From Bacteroidota bacterium (GTDB taxonomy: Bacteria; Bacteroidota; Bacteroidia; B-17B0; Aurantibacillaceae), in NCBI GenBank assembly GCA_020162035.1, contig JAIUNM010000011.1:1-64000 (forward strand): 64,000 nt of DNA. Direction: 5' to 3'. Positions 26,318-35,878 of this stretch are shown piece after piece (positions within the stretch are counted from its first letter, which is position 1; each line of letters starts with the position of its first letter). The notes under the pieces were generated by a model. That model did not search any database and had not been told where the DNA came from. It worked only from the letters and a program-made list of their open reading frames with translations. The translations under genes were made by a program, and so were the position numbers.

Positions 26318-28738
26318 TTACAATTTAAAACTTAATGATAATTTATATGTAAAGTTTTTAGCACTGTTTTCAAAACTGTAATTACCATATCTGTAAAATA
26401 CACCTATTCCATATGCAGTATTATTCATTGTAATTAATCCATTTAACCTCATGCCTACTTCAGTATAACCTTTATCAATGCTTCTAATAGCAAGGTTTGT
26501 AATGTTATCTGGATTATCCATTTTACCTATTCCATAATTATGTAATAAATCAATATTTGGATTAAAATATTTATTTTTTCTAATAATTGGACCTGTATTG
26601 TAATTTATAAAAACCGCTGCAAACTTAGAACTTACAAACTCGTTTAAATACATAGTTTCAAAAGAGTTAGGAACGCTTAACCAATATTTATCTGTATTAC
26701 TTCCGTAATTATTGTATTGTAAACTATAAGGAACATTTCCTGTTACTAATCCAGCCAACAATTGATAGGTAATTGTGCCTTTAACTTTTAATTTTATGTT
26801 TTGTAAAATTTTAAAATTTATTTTAGTGTACTCAAAACTACTTTTATAATCAAGGATTTGAGTATTAATCCCTTTAGCTAGTGACATATAAAATTGTGGC
26901 CATTTACTTCCAATAGGCATTAAAAAATTTAAATTTTGAATAAATTTTTGTTTTGGCCAATATTTAATTTGCAAACCAACCTCATTAAAATTAAACGTGT
27001 TAATTGTATTATTTAATGTAAAATTATCATAATTTGCATATCCAAATTTACTGTTAACTTGTTTAGTTAAAAAGTAAACACTTGAGTTTATTGAGCCTTT
27101 ATTAAAGTTTAATGCTAAACGTCCCGTACCAATTTTATCCATTTCTTTTATTAATAAATTACGATTTGAGGATAAACTCTGTAATAAAGAAAATTCATTA
27201 ATTGTTGTAAAACCTGCTGTTTCTTCAACATCTTTAAAAAGTTCATACGAAAGGAAAGTAGTTTGAAATTTATTAAAGTAAATGTTTGTATAAACTCCAT
27301 ATTTAAATTGTTTATCGTTAAAGCCATAAGCTCCATATGCCCCAATTTTAAAAAACCTACTTAATTTATTTGATGTGCTAAATCCACTTCCAAGCCTAAA
27401 ACCTTCATATTGGTTAGCGCCTAGCAAATATTTTAAATCATAATCAAAATAACCTATGTTTATTTTACCTTGCATCAATACATTTAACCATTTTATTTTC
27501 TTATCTAATTTGGCTTCTTTGCCTAAACTATCTAAAACTTTATAGGTTGTAATTTCTTTTTTAGAAATAGAATCTACCCTTTTTTCATTCCAAAATTCTT
27601 CGTTTCTTTTTAATTCTAATTTATCATTATAAACACTTAACCATTTATCTTTAATTTTAAAAACTGTATCAACATTAGCTTTTGTAACATATTGTTTAGA
27701 AACTGCTTTTATAAATTTATCTTTTTCGCTAACGCTTATAGATTTAAAAATAATTTCAGTTTTAAGTTGATTTGGAAACCAATAATTACTATCAATTTTA
27801 GTGTACAATTGTTGAATTGTTACTTCATTTTCATTTTCAGAAATTTGACTTGGTTTTGCAATTACATTACTTAATACAAAATCGTTTTTATTAATATAAA
27901 GTAACCCTTCCATGGCTTTAACCGTAATATTTTTTTTAGGAGCAAATCTTATTATAATTGTGGTATCGCTATTTTGAACAACTGAATCTGTTATTGTAAA
28001 CCAATATCGTTGGTGTGTTCCTTTTAACAATGGGTTAACATATTCTATACCCAATACATTAATTTTATCGTTATAAAACGTAAAAGATTGCATTTGTGAA
28101 GCAAAATTTCCAAATGATTGTGTTTTTAACCCTGAAGTTCGAGAGGCAATTATTTTTTCTTGTGTGTTATTTTTATATTGATATTTTTTTTCGGTAACAG
28201 ATTCGATTAAAAACAAATATTGTTTGTTTAATATTGTATCTTTTACCTTAATTTCTTCACCATTTTTATTACTAACTGTAAAATACGTTTTAGAATATGT
28301 TTCGCAGATGTAATTTTTTAAATTATTAATATTGTGTTTTTCTTTTCTATTAATAACTTCATTAATTATTTTGTTTGCAGGATTTTCTGATGCTTTTACC
28401 TCTACTTCAAGTAAGTTAATATCTTTTGGTTTTAATTTTATAACAATTTTATTTGTGTTAACACCATTTGAAATTAAGATACTTTGTTTTTCGTATCCAA
28501 TTAAGCTTACTTCAATTTCATTTAATGTTGGTGTTAAATAAAAACTAAAATTCCCATCAATATCTGCAGTTACACCATTGTTAGTGCCTTTAAATTGTAT
28601 TGTAGAAAAAGGTAATGCTTCGTTAGTTTTTGCATCAACTACTTTGCCTTTAATTAAAATTTGAGAAAAAATAGTTGAATAACTTAGACAGAATACCCAA
28701 AATAAAATTTGTTTTAAATTGTGTTTAATTTTATACAT
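26318..28738 (-). CDS. DUF5686 outer-membrane protein with carboxypeptidase-regulatory-like N-domain
   Basis: The protein has about 806 residues from the chosen ATG: a signal peptide (about 1-26, ending FSQ), then a carboxypeptidase-D regulatory-like domain (about 28-110: ILIKGKVVDAKTNEALPFSTI, TADIDGNFSF) of the type that starts TonB-dependent and related outer-membrane proteins, then a DUF5686 region that continues into many beta-barrel strands with an aromatic end (YKLSLSFKL). Function unknown. An in-frame extension to 28789 would overlap the pccB gene by 44 bases and place 17 residues before the leader, so I reject it. The gene follows pccB by seven bases and is probably co-transcribed. 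Confidence 0.78.
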   Translation of the reverse strand: MYKIKHNLKQILFWVFCLSYSTIFSQILIKGKVVDAKTNEALPFSTIQFKGTNNGVTADIDGNFSFYLTPTLNEIEVSLIGYEKQSILISNGVNTNKIVIKLKPKDINLLEVEVKASENPANKIINEVINRKEKHNINNLKNYICETYSKTYFTVSNKNGEEIKVKDTILNKQYLFLIESVTEKKYQYKNNTQEKIIASRTSGLKTQSFGNFASQMQSFTFYNDKINVLGIEYVNPLLKGTHQRYWFTITDSVVQNSDTTIIIRFAPKKNITVKAMEGLLYINKNDFVLSNVIAKPSQISENENEVTIQQLYTKIDSNYWFPNQLKTEIIFKSISVSEKDKFIKAVSKQYVTKANVDTVFKIKDKWLSVYNDKLELKRNEEFWNEKRVDSISKKEITTYKVLDSLGKEAKLDKKIKWLNVLMQGKINIGYFDYDLKYLLGANQYEGFRLGSGFSTSNKLSRFFKIGAYGAYGFNDKQFKYGVYTNIYFNKFQTTFLSYELFKDVEETAGFTTINEFSLLQSLSSNRNLLIKEMDKIGTGRLALNFNKGSINSSVYFLTKQVNSKFGYANYDNFTLNNTINTFNFNEVGLQIKYWPKQKFIQNLNFLMPIGSKWPQFYMSLAKGINTQILDYKSSFEYTKINFKILQNIKLKVKGTITYQLLAGLVTGNVPYSLQYNNYGSNTDKYWLSVPNSFETMYLNEFVSSKFAAVFINYNTGPIIRKNKYFNPNIDLLHNYGIGKMDNPDNITNLAIRSIDKGYTEVGMRLNGLITMNNTAYGIGVFYRYGNYSFENSAKNFTYKLSLSFKL

Positions 28739-28745
28739 TAAAAAA

Positions 28746-30287
28746 TTACAACGGAATGTTTCCGTGTTTCTTTTTGGGTAATTTATCAACTTTGTTTTCG
28801 AGCATTTTAAAGGCTTTAATTAATTTTAATCTTGTTTCTTCAGGTTTAATAACTTCATCTATAAAACCTCTTTCGGCTGCTCTGTATGGGTTTGCAAACA
28901 TTTCTTGATATTCAGCTTCTTTCTCTTTCCATTTTTCTTCTTTATTTTTTGCTGCACCAATTTCATTTTTAAAAATAATTTCGGCTGCACCTTTTGCACC
29001 CATTACAGCAATTTCGGCACTAGGCCAAGCATAATTCATATCTGCACCAATATGTTTACTATTCATTACATCGTATGCTCCACCATAAGCTTTACGAGTA
29101 ATTACAGTAACGCGAGGAACTGTAGCTTCGCTAAAAGCATATAATAATTTTGCACCATTAGTTATAATCGCATTCCATTCTTGGTCTGTACCTGGTAAAA
29201 AGCCTGGCACATCTTCAAAAACTAATAAAGGAATATTAAAACTATCGCAAAAACGTACAAATCGCGCAGCTTTTGTACTTGAATGAATATCTAACACTCC
29301 AGCTAAAACCGCAGGTTGATTAGCAACTATGCCAATACTTTTACCTGCCAATCTTGCAAAACCAACAACAATATTTTCTGCAAAAAGTTTATGTACTTCT
29401 AAAAATGTATTTTCATCAATAACTTTTTCTATTACCTCTCTAATATCATAAGGTTGATTTGCATTTTCTGGGATTATAGTATTTAATTCGGTTCTTATTT
29501 CGTTACCTGTTTCGTAGGGAATTGAAGGTGCATCTTCTTCACAATTTTGAGGCATGTAACTTAATAAACTTTTAATATGGTTTATGGCTTCTATTTCGTT
29601 TGCGCAAGCAAAATGTGTTACCCCACTTTTACTGGCGTGCGTAATTGCTCCTCCTAATTCTTCACTTGTTACTTCTTCGTGAGTAACTGTTTTAACAACG
29701 TTTGGACCTGTAACAAACATGTAACTTGTGTTTTCTACCATTAAAATAAAATCTGTAATGGCAGGGCTATACACTGCTCCACCCGCACAAGGCCCCATAA
29801 TTGCACTTAATTGAGGAATTACTCCACTACTTCGTACATTTCTATAAAAAATATCTGCGTAACCACCTAAACTAACTACACCTTCTTGTATGCGTGCACC
29901 TCCACTATCGTTTAATCCAATAACAGGAGCTCCATTTTTCATTGCTAAATCCATTATTTTACAAATTTTTTCGGCATGAGTTTCTGATAAAGAACCACCA
30001 AATACTGTAAAATCTTGAGAAAAAACATAAACCAATCTTCCACTTATTGTGCCATATCCTGTTACAACACCATCTCCTAAATATTTTTCATTTCCTAATC
30101 CAAAATCATTACTACGATGCTGAACTAACATACCAATTTCTTCAAAACTATTTTCGTCTAATAAAAAATGAATACGTTCACGGGCAGTTAATTTTCCTTT
30201 TTTATGTTGAGCTTCAATACGTTTTTGTCCTCCTCCTAAAAGTGCTTCAGCTTTTTTTTGGTCTAATAGATTTAATTTGTTTGTCAT
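28746..30287 (-). CDS. pccB: Acyl-CoA (propionyl-CoA) carboxylase carboxyltransferase subunit
   Basis: This 513-residue carboxyltransferase of biotin-dependent acyl-CoA carboxylases transfers carboxybiotin CO2 to propionyl- or acetyl-CoA. Crotonase-fold landmarks are visible: [46 protein letters not shown], the second-half [14 protein letters not shown] and [10 protein letters not shown]. The start at 30287 (MTNKLN) is preferred over a TTG four codons upstream, because the promoter -7 box lies at 30305-30312. Substrate preference between acetyl- and propionyl-CoA cannot be decided by eye; the biotin carboxylase partner is not in the window. Confidence 0.9.
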   Translation of the reverse strand: MTNKLNLLDQKKAEALLGGGQKRIEAQHKKGKLTARERIHFLLDENSFEEIGMLVQHRSNDFGLGNEKYLGDGVVTGYGTISGRLVYVFSQDFTVFGGSLSETHAEKICKIMDLAMKNGAPVIGLNDSGGARIQEGVVSLGGYADIFYRNVRSSGVIPQLSAIMGPCAGGAVYSPAITDFILMVENTSYMFVTGPNVVKTVTHEEVTSEELGGAITHASKSGVTHFACANEIEAINHIKSLLSYMPQNCEEDAPSIPYETGNEIRTELNTIIPENANQPYDIREVIEKVIDENTFLEVHKLFAENIVVGFARLAGKSIGIVANQPAVLAGVLDIHSSTKAARFVRFCDSFNIPLLVFEDVPGFLPGTDQEWNAIITNGAKLLYAFSEATVPRVTVITRKAYGGAYDVMNSKHIGADMNYAWPSAEIAVMGAKGAAEIIFKNEIGAAKNKEEKWKEKEAEYQEMFANPYRAAERGFIDEVIKPEETRLKLIKAFKMLENKVDKLPKKKHGNIPL

Positions 30288-30304
30288 AATTTCAATCAAT
30301 TTTA

Positions 30305-30334
30305 CAAATATAGCAGTAAATTAAAGGAATACAA
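30305..30334 (-). promoter_or_regulatory. Promoter of the acyl-CoA carboxylase gene
   Basis: TATATTTG (30305-30312) is preceded by TTG (30332-30334) with a 19-base spacer on the minus strand, an excellent match to the Bacteroidota TTG-N19-TAnnTTTG promoter. It lies about 18 bases ahead of the pccB start. The rest of the spacer up to the next gene at 30540 is very AT-rich and shows no other clear signal. Confidence 0.7.
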
Positions 30335-30539
30335 GGTAAATTTTAAACAGTATTTATTTCTATTTTAATTAAAATTAATTTAGAAAGAACTTAAAAATTA
30401 ATTTATTTAATTGCGCTTAAATAATTGAATTTAAACAGGTTGAAAAAAATAAATTTAATTCATCTAAAATTAAATTATTTAAAAAATAAATACATTATTT
30501 TTAACCAAAATTATTTTAAACCATTTTAAAACAATAACA

Positions 30540-31127
30540 ATGAAAAAAATTATAGCATTATTATCTATTACGTTATTTATTACATCTTGCTCAAATAAAT
30601 TTAGTTTACAAAAACGCAAGTACAACAAAGGTTTTTACTTTGCAACTTCAAATTCTAAAAATAACGAAACAAACACTGGTAAAATTAAAGCATCTAAACT
30701 TGTAACAAAAACTCACGATTTAGGAAATGTAGTTTCAAAATCTCCAGAAATTACAGAAAACATTAATGAAGTAAGTACAAATAACTTTACAACTTCTAAT
30801 GCAGCTAAAAAAATTAAAGAAGCAAAAACAAACATACCTACACAAAATTTACTTGTAGCAGCTAATACAAACAACCTTGTTTTTGGACAAAATACAGTTA
30901 AAAATTTAGATTACAATAAAACAAAAAGCGCTAGAGCTTCAGATACTAATCTTATTGTTTTAATAATATTAAGTATATTTCCAATTTTGTGTTTAATTGC
31001 AGTATTTTTAAAAGATGGTAAAAATATAACATTAAATTTTTGGATTGACTTGTTACTGCATTTAACGGCAATTGGCGAAATTATTTTTGCGTTATTAGTA
31101 GTTTTAGATGTTGTTAATTTAGCTTAA
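30540..31127 (+). CDS. YqaE/Pmp3-type lipoprotein
   Basis: This 195-residue protein has a lipoprotein leader (FITSCSNKF, Cys17) and the Bacteroidota-typical QKRKYNKGFYF phrase, a low-complexity N/T/K-rich middle, and two C-terminal hydrophobic helices (about 133-156 and 163-192) separated by FLKDGKN. The latter resemble the Pmp3/YqaE small hydrophobic-protein fold (LSIFPILCLIAVFLKDG, FWIDLLLHLTAIGEIIFALLVV), with looser conservation. Such proteins are associated with membrane potential and stress in other organisms. A strong terminator follows. It is an isolated gene ahead of a converging DUF4256 gene. Confidence 0.6.
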   Translation: MKKIIALLSITLFITSCSNKFSLQKRKYNKGFYFATSNSKNNETNTGKIKASKLVTKTHDLGNVVSKSPEITENINEVSTNNFTTSNAAKKIKEAKTNIPTQNLLVAANTNNLVFGQNTVKNLDYNKTKSARASDTNLIVLIILSIFPILCLIAVFLKDGKNITLNFWIDLLLHLTAIGEIIFALLVVLDVVNLA

Positions 31128-31148
31128 TATATTTTTATAATTAAAAGA

Positions 31149-31176
31149 AAAGGTAGAAGAAATTCTACCTTTTTTA
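31149..31176. terminator. Bidirectional terminator between converging genes
   Basis: An 11-base perfect stem (AAAAGGTAGAA at 31149-31159, TTCTACCTTTT at 31164-31174) with a GAAA loop (GNRA type) and T-run on the plus strand. The stop of the DUF4256 gene (31174) lies inside it, so it serves both directions. Confidence 0.85.
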
Positions 31177-31719
31177 TTTTATTTCAATTTTGCCTCTAAA
31201 TCCACGCGCTGCATAGTACGATTGAGCTCCATTGTGGTAAATAAATGTTCTTCCAAATTTAAAATCACCAAATATTGCACCACCAAGTTTTCTAACTTCA
31301 ACAGGAGTTAAAATCCAACTTGAAGTTTTTAAATCAAATGGACCAAATTTTTGTAACATAAAATAATCTGATTCGGTTAATAAATCAACACCTATTTTAT
31401 TTGCTAATTCAATTGCGCTTCCGGATGGTTTGTTTTCTTTTCTTTCAATTAAAGCTTGTTTATCGTAACACAAACTTCTTCTATTAGTTGGAGATTCTAT
31501 GCTACAATCAACATAAAAAAGTGTTTTGTTGTTTTCAAAAATTATTACATCTGGTTCGCCACCAGAAATTTCCATTTGGTGCACAATATCAAGTAATTTT
31601 TTATTTTTAATTAAACAACTTTCAACATATTCCCATTTTATAGTTGAATGTCTTTTTTTGTTTTTTTCAAATCTTGTTTTTAAAGATTCAACAAATACTT
31701 TAGTTTCTTTTGGATTCAT
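31174..31719 (-). CDS. DUF4256-family protein
   Basis: This 181-residue soluble protein is recognisable as DUF4256 by the order SLKTRFEKNKKRHSTIKWEYVE, MEISGGEPDVIIF, VDCSIESPTNRRSLCYDKQAL and GPFDLKTSSWILTPVEVRKLGGAIFGD. Function unknown. Conserved acid and aromatic residues (Glu, Asp, Trp in these phrases) hint at an enzyme, but no known active-site pattern can be named. It follows the adaptor gene downstream on the minus strand by 19 bases and shares a terminator with the converging lipoprotein gene. Confidence 0.75.
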   Translation of the reverse strand: MNPKETKVFVESLKTRFEKNKKRHSTIKWEYVESCLIKNKKLLDIVHQMEISGGEPDVIIFENNKTLFYVDCSIESPTNRRSLCYDKQALIERKENKPSGSAIELANKIGVDLLTESDYFMLQKFGPFDLKTSSWILTPVEVRKLGGAIFGDFKFGRTFIYHNGAQSYYAARGFRGKIEIK

Positions 31720-31738
31720 AATAAATTTAAGTTATAAT

Positions 31739-32827
31739 TTATTCATCTTCAGCTTTAGTTAATTCGGGTACTTTAATTTTATCTCCCTTTTTTAAACCTT
31801 CAACTATTTCAGTAATTATAGCATCACTTAAGCCAGTTTTAACATAGCGTTTTTCAAATTTATTTTCACCTACAACAACTTCAACAAAAGTTTTATCACC
31901 TTCAAATTGCAAAACGCTTTCTGATACGGCTAACACTTTATCTTTTTTAGCTAAAATAATATCAGCATTTGCACTATATCCGGCTCTTAAAAAATTAGAA
32001 CCTGCTGCTTTTGTATCAATTTTAGCTTTAATAATAAATTGCATAGCACCAGCTTCATTTATCCCTTTAGGCGAAATGTATTCTAATTGGGCATTAAATT
32101 TTAATTTATCAATTGCGCCAATAGTTAATTCTATTGTGTTTCCGTTTGATATTTTGCCCACTTCACTTTCATCTAACTTACCTTCAAAAATCATTTCGTT
32201 CATGTTTGCAACCGAACAAATTGTTGTTCCTTCATTAAAAGTATTACTTTCTATTACTTGCCCTCCTTCTTTTATTGGTACATCTAATATCATTCCACTA
32301 ATAGTTGATTTTACCATTGTATTACTTGCGTGCTGAGAGCTTTTAGCAACACCATCTTTAATTATTTGTAATTGATTTTTAGCGGCATCTAACTCTTCGG
32401 TTGTGCTTTTTAATCTTAAATCATACTGTTGAAACTCTTGTTTAGAAATTACACCTTGATCTAATAAACTTTTATTTCTATCGTAATCAATTTTTGCATT
32501 ATCATTATTAATTTGAGCTGCATTTATTCTGTTTTCTGCATTAGCTAAGTTAAGCATATTGGGTATAATTTTAATTTTAGCCACAACATCGCCTTCCTTT
32601 ATTTGCATACCTGCTACAACAAATAATTTTTCTACAATTCCACTAACTTGTGATTTAATATTTACTTCTTTTCTAGGCACAATTGAGCCCGTAGCAACTG
32701 TTTTTTTAATAATTGATGTATCAACAACAGTTTCTGTTTTATACGCAATTTTTTCTTCGCTTGAACAACTTGTTATAAAAGTGAAAATAAAACATATTAA
32801 AATAAATTTGATTATTGTGTTATTCAT
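31739..32827 (-). CDS. HlyD/MacA-type periplasmic adaptor lipoprotein
   Basis: This 362-residue membrane-fusion adaptor has a leader ending TSCSSEEK (Cys21 lipobox), a lipoyl-type beta-hairpin domain (VNIKSQVSGIVEKLFVVAGMQIKEGDVVAKI), a central coiled-coil hairpin (about 80-165), the returning lipoyl half (MVKSTISGMILDVPIKEGGQV) and a C-terminal beta-barrel region. It overlaps the permease gene by eight bases. The two, together with the ABC ATPase at 25125-25787, likely form a MacAB- or LolCDE-like tripartite exporter reaching across the periplasm. Confidence 0.85.
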   Translation of the reverse strand: MNNTIIKFILICFIFTFITSCSSEEKIAYKTETVVDTSIIKKTVATGSIVPRKEVNIKSQVSGIVEKLFVVAGMQIKEGDVVAKIKIIPNMLNLANAENRINAAQINNDNAKIDYDRNKSLLDQGVISKQEFQQYDLRLKSTTEELDAAKNQLQIIKDGVAKSSQHASNTMVKSTISGMILDVPIKEGGQVIESNTFNEGTTICSVANMNEMIFEGKLDESEVGKISNGNTIELTIGAIDKLKFNAQLEYISPKGINEAGAMQFIIKAKIDTKAAGSNFLRAGYSANADIILAKKDKVLAVSESVLQFEGDKTFVEVVVGENKFEKRYVKTGLSDAIITEIVEGLKKGDKIKVPELTKAEDE

Positions 32828-34076
32828 ATCTTAAAGCTTCTACTGGATTTATACTTACTGCTTTTTTAGCTGGAATTAGTCCAGCAAAAGTACCACTAAT
32901 AATTAAAATAATTAATGAGCCTACAACAACATTAAAATCAACAGTTGGGTTATAAAACATACTATCGTTAGATTCGGGTATGCTTTTATTTAAATAATTA
33001 ATTATTAAAGACCCTAAGCCTAAACCAAAAACTCCTGCAATAGAAGTAATAGTTAAAGACTCTAAAAGAATTTGTAATATAACTGAAATTGGTGTTGCTC
33101 CAATTGCTCGTTTTACGCCAATTTCTTTAGTTCTTTCTTTTACAACAATTAGCATAATGTTACTAACACCAATTACACCGGCAATAAGCGTTCCAGTTCC
33201 AACAAACCAAATTAGCCAATCAATTCCATTAAACAAACCACTCATTTTTTTAAATTGTACACCTGTATTCCAATGTCCAACAGCTTGTTTATCATTGGGC
33301 GAAATTTTGTGCCTATCTTTTATAACTGCAATTGCTTTTTCTTCGGCAACAGAAGCTTCTATTCCTTTTTTAACGGTTAACGAAAACCAAGTAATTTTAT
33401 CGCCAACATTAAATGCGTTTTGAAAAGTTGTAAAGGGAATTCTAATTTTTCTAGCAACTTCTAAATACCTTTGCCCACTGCCTTGAGGTATTGTTACACC
33501 TACAATTTTAAAATTAACACCATTAATTTTTATAAATGAACCAATTGGGTTTTCTGTTTTTAAAAATAATGTTTCCACAACTCTAGGTCCTACAACACAA
33601 ACTTTTCTTTTTTCTTTAATATCATTTTCGTTAATAAATCGACCACTTTTAATTTTAATGTTTTCTATAGCCGTAATGTTTGGATACTCACCAAGTACTT
33701 CAAAATTACCAACTTTTAAACCACGCAAAACATTATTTGAATTACCATAATCTCCTAATTGATTTTCTGGTGAAACAACTTCTAACTCATCAACCTTTTT
33801 TAAAGCTAAAGCATCGCCATTTTTAAAAGAATAATACCTACCACTTTTCATTCCTTTAAATGGTTTGCTTGTGGTTTGTGCCCAAATAAAAAAGCTATTT
33901 TTACTTTCGCCGGCAAATCCTTTTAAAATACCATGTCTTAAGCCAGAACCAGCACCAAGCATAATAACCAACATAAAAATGCCCCAAAATACACCAAACA
34001 TGGTTAAAACCGTTCGGAGTTTATTTTTTTTAATGGTAGCAAGTATTTCCTGCCAATTATCTTTTTCAAAAATCAC
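32820..34076 (-). CDS. MacB-type ABC transporter permease
   Basis: This 418-residue permease has one N-terminal membrane helix (about 20-42: VLTMFGVFWGIFMLVIML), a large periplasmic MacB-core domain (about 45-285) and three C-terminal helices forming the FtsX domain (about 288-312, 330-360 and 385-405), ending with PAKKAVSINPVEALRYE. The family's ERTKEIGVKRAIGATP coupling-helix motif is present. Its ATPase is not fused and not adjacent; the candidate ATPase is at 25125-25787. The substrate is unknown. Confidence 0.87.
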   Translation of the reverse strand: MIFEKDNWQEILATIKKNKLRTVLTMFGVFWGIFMLVIMLGAGSGLRHGILKGFAGESKNSFFIWAQTTSKPFKGMKSGRYYSFKNGDALALKKVDELEVVSPENQLGDYGNSNNVLRGLKVGNFEVLGEYPNITAIENIKIKSGRFINENDIKEKRKVCVVGPRVVETLFLKTENPIGSFIKINGVNFKIVGVTIPQGSGQRYLEVARKIRIPFTTFQNAFNVGDKITWFSLTVKKGIEASVAEEKAIAVIKDRHKISPNDKQAVGHWNTGVQFKKMSGLFNGIDWLIWFVGTGTLIAGVIGVSNIMLIVVKERTKEIGVKRAIGATPISVILQILLESLTITSIAGVFGLGLGSLIINYLNKSIPESNDSMFYNPTVDFNVVVGSLIILIISGTFAGLIPAKKAVSINPVEALRYE

Positions 34077-34148
34077 TTAAAAACATGTTAGAAACTGAAT
34101 ACTAAATAGATTTAATATTTTCTTAAATTTACATACTTTTTTAATTAG

Positions 34149-35282
34149 ATGAAAATATATTTAGATAATGCGGCAACAACTAAACTTGATGATGAAGTTT
34201 TAAATGCTATGTTACCAATAATGAAAGAAGAATTTGGGAATCCATCTTCTATCCATTCTTTTGGTCGTAAGGTACGTTCGGCTGTTGAAAATGCCAGAAA
34301 AACAGTTGCTAAATTATTAAATGTAACCCCTGCTGAAATATTTTTTACAAGTGGCGGAACAGAAGCAGATAATATGGCAATTTGCCAAAGTGTAGATACG
34401 TTTGGAATTAAACATATAATAAGTTCAAAAATAGAACACCATGCGGTTGAACATACAATTTGCGTATTAGAAAAACAAGGTAAAGTAAAAGTAAGTTGGG
34501 TAAATTTAGATAAATTAGGAAATGTTGATTTGGTTCACTTAGAGCAATTATTAAAGGAAAATGACAAAACTTTAGTTAGTTTAATGCATGCCAATAATGA
34601 AATTGGTACATTGCTTCCGTTAGATCAAGTGGGCGAATTATGTGAAAAATATGGTGCACTTTTTCATAGCGATACTGTTCAAACCATGGGGCATTATGCA
34701 ATGAATTTAAAAAACACAAAAGTGCATTTTGTTACATGTGCTGCTCATAAATTTCATGGTCCTAAAGGCGTTGGCTTTTTATACATAAATCACAATTTTA
34801 AAATATCTCCTTTTATTCATGGTGGTTCGCAAGAAAGGAATATGAGAGGTGGAACAGAAAATGTTTATGGAATAGTTGGATTAGCAAAAGCTTTAGAAAT
34901 ATGTTATGCTGATATGGATGCTCATCAAAAACATATTTTTGAAATTAAATCATACTTAAAACAACGATTAACAGAAACAATTCCGGGTATTGAGTTTAAT
35001 GGCGAAACATCTTTTGAAAAATCATTATACACTGTATTAAATTGCAAATTTCCTGCACACCCCGATGCTGAAATGCTTTTGTTTAATTTAGATATAGCAG
35101 GTATTGCCGCAAGTGGTGGTAGTGCTTGTAGTAGCGGAAGCAACCAAGGTAGCCATGTTTTAAGAGGTATTGGAGCAGATATGTCTCGTGCGTCAGTAAG
35201 ATTTAGTTTTTGTAAATACAATACTAAAGCTGAAATTGATACAGTTGTAGAAAAATTAAATAAATTAGTAAATAATAAATAA
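34149..35282 (+). CDS. Cysteine desulfurase (NifS/IscS family)
   Basis: This 377-residue PLP enzyme takes sulfur from cysteine for Fe-S cluster and tRNA thiolation. The PLP lysine is in CAAHKFHGPKG. The catalytic cysteine is in GGSACSSGSNQGSHVL (extended loop, IscS-like), and residues such as HHAVEH and VSLMHANNEIGT are typical. No SUF or ISC scaffold gene is adjacent; the next gene, frr, follows after eight bases and is probably in the same transcript. Symbol left empty because NifS and IscS cannot be separated here by eye. Confidence 0.93.
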   Translation: MKIYLDNAATTKLDDEVLNAMLPIMKEEFGNPSSIHSFGRKVRSAVENARKTVAKLLNVTPAEIFFTSGGTEADNMAICQSVDTFGIKHIISSKIEHHAVEHTICVLEKQGKVKVSWVNLDKLGNVDLVHLEQLLKENDKTLVSLMHANNEIGTLLPLDQVGELCEKYGALFHSDTVQTMGHYAMNLKNTKVHFVTCAAHKFHGPKGVGFLYINHNFKISPFIHGGSQERNMRGGTENVYGIVGLAKALEICYADMDAHQKHIFEIKSYLKQRLTETIPGIEFNGETSFEKSLYTVLNCKFPAHPDAEMLLFNLDIAGIAASGGSACSSGSNQGSHVLRGIGADMSRASVRFSFCKYNTKAEIDTVVEKLNKLVNNK

Positions 35283-35290
35283 ATATAAAT

Positions 35291-35851
35291 ATGAGCGATA
35301 TAAAGTCTGTATTAGATAATGCAAAAACCTTAATGGATAAAGCCGTAAGCCATTTAGAAAGTGAATTACAAAAAGTAAGAGCGGGTAAAGCAAATCCTGT
35401 TATGCTTGAAAATGTACAAGTAGATTATTATGGAAGTAGAGTACCATTAAGTAATACAGCAAGTATTAATACACAAGATGCTAGAACTTTAATAATTCAA
35501 CCATGGGAAAAAAGTATGCTTACTCCTATTGAAAAAGCAATACAAGCTGCTAACTTAGGTTTTAACCCTCAAAACGATGGAGTTATTATTCGCATTATTG
35601 TTCCCCCATTAACCGAAGAAAGACGTAAAGATTTAACAAAAACTGCCAAAAGTTTAGGCGAAGATGCAAAAATTGCATCTAGAAATATAAGGAAAGATGC
35701 TATGGAACAAATAAAAAAATTACAAAAAGATGGTACACCCGAAGATATGGCTAAAGATGCTGAAACTAAAGTTCAAAATTTAACCGATGGTACTGTTTCT
35801 AAAATAGATAAACACGTTGAACAAAAAGAAAAAGAAATAATGACGGTTTAA
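35291..35851 (+). CDS. frr: Ribosome recycling factor
   Basis: This 186-residue protein releases ribosomes from mRNA after termination, with EF-G. The three-helix bundle begins MSDIKSVLDNAKTLMDKAVSHLESEL and includes VDYYGSRVPLSNTASI, TLIIQPWEKSMLTPIEKAI and VPPLTEERRKDLTKTAKSLGEDAK. Length is exactly standard. It sits eight bases after the cysteine desulfurase gene on the same strand. Confidence 0.95.
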   Translation: MSDIKSVLDNAKTLMDKAVSHLESELQKVRAGKANPVMLENVQVDYYGSRVPLSNTASINTQDARTLIIQPWEKSMLTPIEKAIQAANLGFNPQNDGVIIRIIVPPLTEERRKDLTKTAKSLGEDAKIASRNIRKDAMEQIKKLQKDGTPEDMAKDAETKVQNLTDGTVSKIDKHVEQKEKEIMTV

Positions 35852-35856
35852 CTTTG
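35849..35856 (+). promoter_or_regulatory. Possible -7 box (TAACTTTG)
   Basis: TAACTTTG matches TAnnTTTG, about 23 bases before the TPR gene start, overlapping the frr stop. No TTG lies at the standard 19-21-base distance upstream, so only the -7 half supports it. Confidence 0.3.
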
Positions 35857-35878
35857 TACTTGTAAAAATGATTACCTA

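Noticed and set aside
28739-28789. Longer start of the DUF5686 protein
   Set aside because: It would overlap pccB by 44 bases and put 17 non-leader residues ahead of a good signal peptide.
30335-30539. Possible RNA gene or attachment site in the AT-rich spacer before the YqaE/Pmp3-type gene
   Set aside because: No stable stem, tRNA-like pattern or direct repeats seen; it looks like an ordinary AT-rich spacer.
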